Positions 36,605 through 45,700 of a DNA stretch of 64,000 nucleotides are shown in pieces (position 1 is the stretch's first letter; every line of letters begins with the position of its first letter). The notes under the pieces are model-generated. The model was not told where the DNA came from. It made no database searches and saw nothing but the letters and a program-made list of their open reading frames with translations. The stretch is from NCBI GenBank assembly GCA_017798125.1, contig CP059070.1, forward strand, positions 186,001-250,000, in the 5' to 3' direction. The position numbers and the translations under genes are program-made. Origin of the DNA: Cryomorphaceae bacterium. Lineage in GTDB: Bacteria; Bacteroidota; Bacteroidia; Flavobacteriales; ECT2AJA-044.

Positions 36605-38533
36605 CTAATTCAGTCCCTTTTGGAGTGTTTGAACCCTTTGGGTCTGGCCCTCACGGGCCGATAATTCCTTAACCGCCTCATCGAGCAAGGCCAAATTTCT
36701 ATTGTTGTAGGCAATGACCCCTAAGCTGTACCAAGGATCAGGGTTCTCCGGTTCTCGAGCCGCAGCAGCCCGAAAAGCCTGTGCGGCTTTTTCATGTCTG
36801 CTAAACTCGTTCTCCAGGATACGTCCCTTGGTAATCAAAGGAGCAGCATTCACTGTATCGTATTCCAAGAATCGATTGATGGCATCGAGATGACCTTGAG
36901 GGTCTTTGACACGCTCAAAGACAAAATTAATGTTCGAGTGCATGATGGCCCTGTTGTCCTGATTGTTGCGAACTTCCATGCACATCATATAGTAATCGAT
37001 TGCTTCGTCTATACGGCCTTGATTGAAGCGAATGGTCCCCATTTCTGAAAGGGCCTCTATGTACTGAGGATAAATTTCCAGCGCGCGCTCCACATGCCCA
37101 ATACCTTCATTGAGCATTTGATCTCGCTTTTGACCGGCCGGAAGTTTTACGGCATTCTTTACGGTTTGTACGCCATACGCCAGGTTCGCTTTACAGGAAT
37201 TCACACTGGTCAAAACGTCAGCAGCATATATGGTCTCGTTGTTCTTCCAATCTCGATTTCTGGAAATACTCATCACCGCGAAAACGAGTGCAATACCCAA
37301 GACCGAGTAGCGCAGCGCACTGGGCGCCTTACCTCCTTCCTTGTTTCCCGCAAAATGTATGAGCCCATAAGCAACTGCCAAAGCCCAGCCCACAGAAGAC
37401 ATGAAGACAAAGCGCTCGTTCATAAAGGCTCCAATAGTGAAGAAGACGTTCGATACGATACTTAGGGTAATGAAGTAGTACAAGACTCCAAAACTCACGA
37501 TGCTTCGACTCGGTAGCTTGATCAGCGCCCAAATTAAAAGCGCCCCATTCGACACAATTCCCAACCAGACCCGCCAATCCGAAAAATCCAATAGAGGAAT
37601 GTGATACGGGTAGTAGTCTGCAGTAAGTCCTACCGGTAAGAAAAGGAGGCGTAAATAGCGCCAAAGTGTGTAAAACGTGGTTCCATAGCGTTCCCCTATC
37701 GTTGCTTCCATAAAGGGGTTGTTAATGAGGTTGTCTGCCTGACCACCCGCAAAAACACCTACTACGGAAATTCGAAGAGCCATAAATACTGCCGTTGCCA
37801 AGAGGGCTGGGGCCAAACTGATGACGTATTCTTTGACGGACGGCTTCCGAAAATAATAGAGACTCAGTGGAATCACCGCTAGGAATGTGATGGTATTCTC
37901 CTTGGACATAATTCCAAAGAAGAAGAGAAGACCGGACCAAAGGAGATTCAGCGGCTTTTTCTCGTCGCTGTATCTAAGGGCGAACCATGCTGCGCCTAAA
38001 GCGCCAAGCAGCGCAAAAATATCATCCCGACCCTTGATGTTCGCTACAATTTCCGTGTGAAGAGGATGTACGGCAAAAAGCAGGGCCGCAATGAAGGGCA
38101 AGGACCAAAATTTGTGTTCGCGATGCTGCAGAAGTCTCCAGAGCCAGAAATACAGAAGAATGACTAAAAGACCGTAGTACAGTATGTTCAAGAAGTGTCC
38201 AACGGTTGGGTTTTCGCCAAAGAGTGCGTATTCCACACTAAAGAAGATCAAAGACATGGGACGATAACGCCCACCAGCAACCAGGTCGCGCTCATTGCCA
38301 AAAAAACCCGTAAAGCTGTCCCGAGTCAAATGCTCGTCAATTCCTGCAAAACCCTGCACCGTGTATTCATTACCGGTAATGACAATCGAGTCGTCCAATG
38401 CAAACTCGTGGCCCAAGGTATTGACGTAGACCGCAGCGCTGATCAAGAAGAGTACCAGAGCCATCGTCCGAGCACTTAATCCAGAACTCTTAAGACTGGC
38501 CTTTCTGGCCTGCTTCTTTGCTTTCTTTGCCAT
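36605..38533 (-). CDS. TMTC-like membrane glycosyltransferase with TPRs, copy 2
   Basis: 642 residues with the same plan as its neighbours: MAKKAKK basic start, multiple transmembrane helices, TPR units at about 450-640. The conserved loops are LDD at 46-48, RYRPMS at 89-94, EYALFGENPTVGHFLN, and a HPLHTEIVANIKGRDD segment near 160. It lies 2-6 bases from both neighbouring paralogues, so the three are surely one operon. Divergence among the copies, mainly in the TPR parts, suggests different acceptor proteins or sugars rather than simple redundancy. Confidence 0.85.
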   Translation of the reverse strand: MAKKAKKQARKASLKSSGLSARTMALVLFLISAAVYVNTLGHEFALDDSIVITGNEYTVQGFAGIDEHLTRDSFTGFFGNERDLVAGGRYRPMSLIFFSVEYALFGENPTVGHFLNILYYGLLVILLYFWLWRLLQHREHKFWSLPFIAALLFAVHPLHTEIVANIKGRDDIFALLGALGAAWFALRYSDEKKPLNLLWSGLLFFFGIMSKENTITFLAVIPLSLYYFRKPSVKEYVISLAPALLATAVFMALRISVVGVFAGGQADNLINNPFMEATIGERYGTTFYTLWRYLRLLFLPVGLTADYYPYHIPLLDFSDWRVWLGIVSNGALLIWALIKLPSRSIVSFGVLYYFITLSIVSNVFFTIGAFMNERFVFMSSVGWALAVAYGLIHFAGNKEGGKAPSALRYSVLGIALVFAVMSISRNRDWKNNETIYAADVLTSVNSCKANLAYGVQTVKNAVKLPAGQKRDQMLNEGIGHVERALEIYPQYIEALSEMGTIRFNQGRIDEAIDYYMMCMEVRNNQDNRAIMHSNINFVFERVKDPQGHLDAINRFLEYDTVNAAPLITKGRILENEFSRHEKAAQAFRAAAAREPENPDPWYSLGVIAYNNRNLALLDEAVKELSAREGQTQRVQTLQKGLN

Positions 38534-38535
38534 GC

Positions 38536-40476
38536 TTATTTCGCTAATTGCTTATAGTAGGCCGAGCTATCTGCTTGGCCCATCTTGTTGTAGATTTTGC
38601 CAATGCTCGCTTTCACCTTTTTATCCTGTGGACGGAGTTTCTCTAGTTCCTTAAAAGCCGCCAAACTCTCATCATATTCGCCGATCTCTTGGTAGATTAA
38701 AGCCAAGTCTTTCCAAGCATCCTCACTTTTCGGCTTGATCTCAAGTGCCTTCTGGTAATAGGGAATTGACTTTTGGAAATTCTTGAGCACTCGAGAATAG
38801 GTGGTGGCTAAGATCATATTCAAGTCGTAAGAACCCGACATCACGGGATAAAGACCTTCATAAATCTGAATCTGCTTGCTCGTGGGATCATTTTTAGTCA
38901 AATCTTGAATATTCTTGAGAATGATCTTCTTGTCCACATCTCGATTCAGTTCGAATAGTCTCAAGTAGTTTTGGACAAATACATCCGGATTTCCTGTCAA
39001 ATAATATCCGGTTAAAGCCAAGAGGTTATAGGTATCCGGCAAGGTCGGGTCAATTCTCTCGGACTTGGCCAATGCCCGATTCGATTCTTGCAAGAGCTGC
39101 CTTCTGGTTTGCTGGTTGCCGCTGGCCATAGCATCCAAATACTTCATTTTCCCGTACGTGAAGTTCACCTTGGCCGACTCTGCGCTCGTTTTGATGTCTT
39201 TAGAAACCAAAGTGGCGTCATCTTTCCAATCCCTATTGCGCGCTACTGTCAGAACGCTAAAAACCAACGCTAGGCTCACAAGGACGCCTTTGGCTAAAGA
39301 CGGCGCCTTGGACCAATCTAGGCTATCTTTGAAAAGATACTCCTTCATAAACCATCCTATGGATAGAGCCCACCCCATGGTAGAGATGTAGGCAAATCGT
39401 TCGCTCATGAACACACCAACAGGAAAGAGCACGTTTGAAGTGAGGCCTAGTCCAAGGAAAAATACGGCGATGCCAAAGCCCCACCACTGACGTCGCAGCA
39501 ATCCTATTATTGCTCCAATGGTTCCCAGAACTATGGCTCCAAGAGACAAGAGGGTGCCCGCAGAAGTCCATTGCTGAATGGCAATGTGATAAGGGTAATA
39601 GTCATGTGTGAGTGGATAGGGAACAAAGCTCAGCTTAACGTATTGCCCAAGAGTGTACACAATAGTGGCGTACTTTTCCGAAGTGTTCATCTCTAAGAAC
39701 GGGTTGTTCATAAGCTGATCTGCAACGTCCGATTTGGGAAAACCCACCACTGAAAAGCGCAGAGCTAGAAAGGCCACAGTAGCTATCCCTATTGGAATCA
39801 TTCGCTGCCATGTCCGAGAATCAGCCCGAGCGACCCAAAGTGAAAGAGGATAAATAAGTACAATAGCAATGGCGCTCTCTTTAGCCAACAAGGCTAGGAA
39901 GAAATATACTCCAGTTAAGTATCGTGCCGAAGGCACATCGCGAAGCATATACCAACCCGCGGCCGCGGCCAGAAGAAATGCCAATAGGTCATCCCGGCCT
40001 TTGATATTGGCCACAACTTCGGTGTGCAATGGGTGAACAACAAAAAGTAGCGTAGCCAGAAAGGCCACACTTAGGAGCGCATCTTCTTGTTTAAGCAAGG
40101 CTCGGAGCCAGCGATAAAGGATGAGCGCCGTGAGCGCATAGAATAAAAGGTTGAAGAAGTGGCTTACCCCTGGGCTCTCACCAAAAAATGCGTATTCAAT
40201 GCTGAAAGTAATGAGGCTTAAGGGTCTGTATCGGGCGCCCGCAACCAGCTCTTTCTGCTTTCCGAAGAATCCGACAAACGATTCGTTGGTCAAATGATCC
40301 CAAATTCCGCCTATGCCCTTTTGCGTAAACTGGTTGTTGGACAAGACTATTTTGTCGTCTAGGGCATAATCGTGCGATAGCGTGTTCGCGTACAACAGGC
40401 CCGCAAGGAGCATTAGGATTAGTTCAGGGCGGGAGAATCGGGATGATTTTGTCTTGGTAGTCTTTTGCTTGGCCAT
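38536..40476 (-). CDS. TMTC-like membrane glycosyltransferase with TPRs, copy 3
   Basis: 646 residues; first gene of the tandem triplet. Key segments are LDD at 39-41, RYRPLS at 82-87, EYAFFGESPGVSHFFN, and HPLHTEVVANIKGRDD near 160. The C-terminal third has TPR motifs (for example AWKDLALIYQEIGEYDESLAAF). The gene is divergent from a GT2 polyprenyl-phosphate-sugar synthase, the class of enzyme expected to make the lipid-linked donor for a GT-C transferase. Substrate and sugar are not determinable from sequence. Confidence 0.85.
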   Translation of the reverse strand: MAKQKTTKTKSSRFSRPELILMLLAGLLYANTLSHDYALDDKIVLSNNQFTQKGIGGIWDHLTNESFVGFFGKQKELVAGARYRPLSLITFSIEYAFFGESPGVSHFFNLLFYALTALILYRWLRALLKQEDALLSVAFLATLLFVVHPLHTEVVANIKGRDDLLAFLLAAAAGWYMLRDVPSARYLTGVYFFLALLAKESAIAIVLIYPLSLWVARADSRTWQRMIPIGIATVAFLALRFSVVGFPKSDVADQLMNNPFLEMNTSEKYATIVYTLGQYVKLSFVPYPLTHDYYPYHIAIQQWTSAGTLLSLGAIVLGTIGAIIGLLRRQWWGFGIAVFFLGLGLTSNVLFPVGVFMSERFAYISTMGWALSIGWFMKEYLFKDSLDWSKAPSLAKGVLVSLALVFSVLTVARNRDWKDDATLVSKDIKTSAESAKVNFTYGKMKYLDAMASGNQQTRRQLLQESNRALAKSERIDPTLPDTYNLLALTGYYLTGNPDVFVQNYLRLFELNRDVDKKIILKNIQDLTKNDPTSKQIQIYEGLYPVMSGSYDLNMILATTYSRVLKNFQKSIPYYQKALEIKPKSEDAWKDLALIYQEIGEYDESLAAFKELEKLRPQDKKVKASIGKIYNKMGQADSSAYYKQLAK

Positions 40477-40547
40477 GCAGAATGTGGTGAGCTACGAAAA
40501 TAGTTTTTTTCGCGGGCGTCCCAAAAGAGCCATGCGGGTGGTTTTTT

Positions 40548-40555
40548 TACCTTTG
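40548..40555 (+). promoter_or_regulatory. Candidate -7 promoter element for the GT2 gene
   Basis: TACCTTTG, exact match to TAnnTTTG, 15 bases before the chosen ATG. A one-mismatch element (minus TATTTTCG, 40502-40495) could serve the divergent TMTC-like operon. Confidence 0.5.
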
Positions 40556-40570
40556 CCCAAACTTTTTTCC

Positions 40571-41500
40571 ATGGAGATTTCGGTGGTCATTCCAGTTATG
40601 AATGAAGAGGGCAACGTCGCTGAGTTGCACCGTGAGATTGTCGAGACATGTGTCGCAAACAACTATACCTACGAGGTCATCTTTGTCGATGATGGGTCTT
40701 CAGACCGAACCATTGAGATTATCAAAGGATTATCCCCGGTTAAATTGATTGAATTTCGAAAGAATTTTGGTCAAACAGCCGCCATGGACGCCGGCATTAA
40801 AGCGGCGCAGTACGAGTACGTTGTCACGATGGACGGCGATCGACAGAACGATCCGGCAGATATTCCGGCCATGTTGAACTTTATAGAGTCGGAAGGCTTA
40901 GACGTGGTCAGTGGTTGGCGTAAAAACCGCAAGGACAGTTTCGCCAAACATTTCGTTTCTCGCGGAGCAAACCAGTTGCGTAAGCTCCTCATCAACGACC
41001 GCATTCACGACAGCGGATGCTCCTTGAAAGTATATCGCCGTGCCTGTTTCAAAGGAATCTCCCTATACGGTGAGATGCACCGATTCATCCCGGCCATCCT
41101 CAAAATCAAAGGATTTAAAGTTGGAGAAGTTGTGGTGAACCACCGCGCGCGAACTGCAGGAGTCACGAAATACAACTGGCGCAGAACGTTAAAGGGTCTG
41201 ATCGATATGATTTCCGTTTGGTTCTGGAACAAATACTCCGTGCGCCCTCTCCACCTTCTCGGAGGTTTGGGAATCTCTGCCATGATTCTATCTTTTTTCG
41301 CTGGAGCCTGGACCTTCTACCAATTCCTAATGGGTCAAAGCATGTCTGACAGCGCCTGGCCGTTGGTGACCATGTTCCTCTTTCTAGGAGGGCTTCAACT
41401 CTTTATCTCTGGCCTACTGGCCGACATCATTATCAAGAATTACTTCGAGACCACGAAGGACCACAGCTACAGCATTGCCCGAGTTATCGAAAACGACTAA
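40571..41500 (+). CDS. GT2 glycosyltransferase, polyprenyl-phosphate sugar synthase type
   Basis: 309 residues from the ATG at 40571 (MEISVVIPVMNEEGNV). GT-A fold motifs are DDGS at 40-43 and DGDRQNDP at 88-95. Two C-terminal transmembrane helices (about 235-260 and 270-295) match the GtrB/DPM-synthase-like subgroup that transfers a sugar from a nucleotide to undecaprenyl phosphate. It would supply the donor for the adjacent TMTC-like enzymes. The frame extends upstream but overlaps the divergent gene, so the longer start is rejected. Confidence 0.92.
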   Translation: MEISVVIPVMNEEGNVAELHREIVETCVANNYTYEVIFVDDGSSDRTIEIIKGLSPVKLIEFRKNFGQTAAMDAGIKAAQYEYVVTMDGDRQNDPADIPAMLNFIESEGLDVVSGWRKNRKDSFAKHFVSRGANQLRKLLINDRIHDSGCSLKVYRRACFKGISLYGEMHRFIPAILKIKGFKVGEVVVNHRARTAGVTKYNWRRTLKGLIDMISVWFWNKYSVRPLHLLGGLGISAMILSFFAGAWTFYQFLMGQSMSDSAWPLVTMFLFLGGLQLFISGLLADIIIKNYFETTKDHSYSIARVIEND

Positions 41501-42605
41501 GCCGAGGGTCCTCATCCTCAATTATGAATTCCCCCCTCTTGGGGGAGGCGCGGCCAATGCCACTCATTATTTATTAAAAGAATTGGGCCTACGGCCCGAT
41601 GATGTTTCCGCGACGCTCATCACTTCATCTGTCGATTCTGATCGGCACGAGAAATTCGCCTCAAACATCGACATCCACTTTCTCGACATCGGGAAGAACG
41701 GGAATATCCACTACCAGAGTCAAAAAGACCTACTGACCTATTCCTGGAAAGCCTATTCCCTTGCCCGCCGCCTTCACAAAACGCAACCTTTCGATGTTGT
41801 TCACGCCTTCTTTGGTATACCATGCGGCTTTATCGCATTGCGATTGGGGGTTCCGTATATCGTATCCCTTCGCGGAAGTGACGTGCCTTTTTACAACGAA
41901 CGATTCTATTGGCAAGACAAGCTCGTCTTCAAACGTCTTAGCGGTTTGATCTGGCGAAAAGCCAAACATGTGGTCGCGAATTCAATAGGCCTTCAAGAAT
42001 TGGCTCTCCGTTCCTTTCCAAAACAAGAGGTCGGAATCATACCCAATGGAATTGACCTTGCCGAATTCCCACAAACTGCAACCATTTCTGGACAAAAAGA
42101 TCTACACATCATCAGCACGGGTCGATTAATCCCTCGCAAAGGCTATAATTTGCTTTTAGAGGCCCTAAAAGACTCTTCTGGCGTCAGAGTGTCACTTATA
42201 GGTGATGGGCCCGAAAAAACGACTCTAAAGGCCCAGGCGAAGGAGCTAGGCATTGACCTAACCCTTCATGGAGCTGTAGATCATGATCAAATTCCATCCT
42301 TACTCACCACAGCCGATCTTTTCGTTCTCCCCTCATACAACGAAGGGATGAGCAATGCTGCCCTCGAGGCTATGGCTGCAGGGCTACCCCTACTTCTCAC
42401 TGATGTTGGCGGAAGTGCTGAGCTCATTGACAGCAATGGTTGGATCATTCCTAAAGGTGAGTCCAAACCCATCAAGGAAATCATTCAACAATGTCAAGCT
42501 AATCCGGAAGCTCTGGCAAAAATGGGTATCGCTTCCAGATTGAAGGCAGAATCCATGTCTTGGTCTCATATGACAGCCCGATACCTCGAGTTATACTCTT
42601 CATAA
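41475..42605 (+). CDS. GT4-family glycosyltransferase
   Basis: About 376 residues if the TTG at 41475 is the start, overlapping the GT2 gene by 26 bases; no ATG lies near the N-terminal motif, so the exact start is uncertain. GT-B fold: a glycine-rich N-terminal loop (FPPLGGGAANATHYL), a central STGRLIPRKGYNLLLEA strand and the retaining-GT4 motif NEGMSNAALEAMAAGLP followed by DVGGSAELI. It transfers a sugar from a nucleotide donor in the cytoplasm. It is probably co-expressed with the GT2 enzyme and could extend or build a lipid-linked glycan. Confidence 0.92.
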   Translation: MPELSKTTKPRVLILNYEFPPLGGGAANATHYLLKELGLRPDDVSATLITSSVDSDRHEKFASNIDIHFLDIGKNGNIHYQSQKDLLTYSWKAYSLARRLHKTQPFDVVHAFFGIPCGFIALRLGVPYIVSLRGSDVPFYNERFYWQDKLVFKRLSGLIWRKAKHVVANSIGLQELALRSFPKQEVGIIPNGIDLAEFPQTATISGQKDLHIISTGRLIPRKGYNLLLEALKDSSGVRVSLIGDGPEKTTLKAQAKELGIDLTLHGAVDHDQIPSLLTTADLFVLPSYNEGMSNAALEAMAAGLPLLLTDVGGSAELIDSNGWIIPKGESKPIKEIIQQCQANPEALAKMGIASRLKAESMSWSHMTARYLELYSS

Positions 42606-42666
42606 AAATCACCCATTTAAATCTTTAAGGCTCTTCACGGTACTTCCTTTCCAAAGAGTCTAAAAC

Positions 42667-42696
42667 AAAAAAGCCCCCTCCGCTATGGAGGGGGCT
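42667..42696 (-). terminator. Terminator of giant adhesin gene A
   Basis: Minus-strand AGCCCCCTCC ... GGAGGGGGCT hairpin followed by six T. An identical copy follows gene B. Confidence 0.92.
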
Positions 42697-42726
42697 CTGT
42701 TTATAAGGTTTTCAGCTCTTATCCGC

Positions 42727-45700
42727 TTACTTCTGGATCACCAGGCGGCGGTTGTCTGAGTCTGTTCCGTTGCTGATCACTACGTAGTATACTCCGTTGG
42801 CCAAGTCAGCAACATCCAAGCGAACTTTACCCGTCAAGGCATTCGCTTCAGTTGTGCTCATGACAACTTGTCCAAGTCCGTTCACCACATTGATCTCCAA
42901 GTTTTGCTCACTTGAGAACTCATATCCTACGAACACTACATCTGATGTTGGGTTCGGATACAAGCTGATCATCTCGCTCAACGCTGGCTCTTCGATGCCT
43001 ACTCCTGAGATTGGGCTTTGATCTACTACTACGCTTGATACTTGCGAACATCCGTTTGCGTCGGTCACCACTACAGAGTACGTACCGTTTGGTAGGCTTA
43101 CTGCTGTTTGAGTGAACTGTGCTGGTACACTGTTCCACTGGTAGCTGTAAGGTGGTGTTCCACCGCTCACATTAGCTACTGCCGATGAGGCACTAGTACC
43201 CGCATCATAAACAGCGGTTACGATAAGCTCGGTAGGCTCGCTGATGATTACTGAGTTGTTGGCGGTACATCCGTTCGCATCAGTCACCACTACAGAGTAT
43301 GTTCCTGCAGATAGGTTGTTGATGTTCTGGGTGTTGTCACCAGTGTTCCAAGCAATCGTGTAAGGAGGTGTACCTCCGCTCACGTTCAAGCTAGCTGATC
43401 CGTCTGATCCACCGAAGCAGTTCACGTTGCTCTGTACGATGCTCGTAGCGATCGCGCTGTTCTGAGTGATGGTCGCACTTGCGTTCACCACACATCCATT
43501 CGCGTCAGTGATCACAACGTTGTAGCTACCCGCTACTACGTTCAACAGATCCTCTGTATTCGCTCCGTTGCTCCATGCGTAGCTGTATGGTGCAGTACCA
43601 CCAGTTACCGTCAAGTCAACAGTTCCAGTTGCATCTCCGAAGCAGTTCACATTCGTTACCGTAGTCGAAGCTACCAAAGCAGCTGGCTCGCCTACAGTCA
43701 CACTCGCAGTGAACGTACATCCGTTCGCATCAGTAATCACTCCTGAGTAGATACCCGCTGGTACGTTGCTCAAGTCTTGGCTGATCGCTCCGTTGCTCCA
43801 AGCGTAGCTGTATGGAGGTGTTCCACCCGTCACGGTAATGTCTACCGCTCCGTCTGTTCCACCGTTACAGCTTACGTTCGTTACAACCGCGTTGCTTACT
43901 GTGATTCCTGTTGCTGGCTCAGTGATCACGATCGTTGCGCTAATGCTACATCCGTTCGCATCCGTTACTGTTCCTGTGTATGAACCTGCTGGTACGTTCA
44001 TCAAGTCTTGAGTCACTGCACCGTTGCTCCAGTTGTAGGTGTATGGTGCTGTACCGCCAGTAACCGTAAGGTCAATCATACCGGTGCTTGCTCCGTTACA
44101 CAATACATCTGTTACTACTGCGCTGGCAGCCAAAGCAGAAGCAGGTCCCGCTACAGTTACCGTTGCAGAGAAGGTACATCCAGCCGCATCGGTTACCGTA
44201 CCGGTGTACGATCCTGCTGGAATGTTGCTCAAGTCTTCAGTGTTGTCTCCATTGCTCCACATGAAGCTGTATGGAGGCGTACCACCTGTTACTGTGATAT
44301 CAATCGCTCCTGTTGCATCACCGAAGCACAATACGTCGGTTACAACAGCACTTACGCTGATTGGCGATGCTGGTCCGTTAACAACCGCACTTGCAGTTGT
44401 GCTACATCCGTTCGCATCTGTGATGATTACGGTGTATGTTCCAGGTGCCAAGTTCGTGCGATCCTCGCTGGTGATTCCGCCACCCCAGTTGTAGGTGTAT
44501 GGCATTGTTCCACCTGTTACGGTTACATCAACCGTTCCGTTGTTCGCTCCGAAGCAGTCTACATCTGTAGCTACTGTTGTCGCAGTCAACAAGCTAGGCT
44601 CGGTCAAGGTCGTAGAAGCACTTACTGTAGCTCCACAAGCATCGGTTACGTTGATGATGTAAACACCAGCAGCCAATCCTGTACGATCTTCGATTCCAGT
44701 GACACCGTCACTCCAAGTAATGGTGTATGGCATCGTTCCTCCAGTGATCGTTGACATGATCATACCGTCCATTCCGCTGTTACAGCTTGGGTTGGTCGTC
44801 GCATCAATCGTTACCGCCAACATATCTGGCTCACTAATCACTACTGTATTGGTCGCGGTACATCCGTTCGCATCAGTTACCGTCACGCTGTACGTGCCAG
44901 CTCCCAAGTTAGACAGATCCTCAGTGTTCGCTCCATTGCTCCAGTTGAAGCTGTATGGTGCAGTTCCTCCTGCTGGAGCCAAGTCGATAGAACCTGTAGT
45001 TGCTCCGTTACAGTCAACATCTGTAGCCTTCGCTACTGTCGCCAACAATTGAGATGGCTGATCAACAACCAATCCTTTGATGAAGGTCTGACATCCATTC
45101 GCATCCGTTACCGTCACTTGGTATCCACCAGCAAACAAGTCTTGTGGATTCTGTACGGTAGCTCCGTTGCTCCAGCTGAAGCTGTATGGTGTTGTTCCAC
45201 CTGTTACCGAGATATCGATAAATCCAGTGTTGTCACCGAAGCAAGTAAATACATCCTGTACGGATACTAGTGATGCAGCCAATGGCGAAGTAGGTCCAGT
45301 TATCGTCACAACGTTACTGGTTACCATACATCCGTTCGCATCCGTTACGTCTACAAAGTAGCTACCACCTGAGATCAAGTTGTCAATCGACGCTGTCGTC
45401 GCTCCATTGCTCCACATGTAGCTGTATGGCATTGTTCCACCACTCACTACTACGCTCACCATTCCAGTAGCATCACCGAAGCAGTTCACATTTGTTGCAG
45501 AAGCTACAGCACTCAGACTTGTAGACTGTGTTACTGTGATTCCAGAGATTCCATCAGTACATCCGTTCGCATCGGTAATCGCTACTGCGTATACACCCGC
45601 TGGAATACCACTCAAGTCTTGAGTCGTTGCACTGAACAATGGATCATCGCTCGTCCATGCATACGTGTATGGAGATGTTCCTCCTGATACGCTGATGTCG

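Noticed and set aside
44008-44754. Long plus-strand open frames opposite the adhesin repeats (also 54975-55721, identical)
   Set aside because: They arise from the periodic codon pattern of the repeats read antisense; their translations are Tyr/Cys/Arg/Ser-rich and match no known family, and they recur wherever the repeats do.
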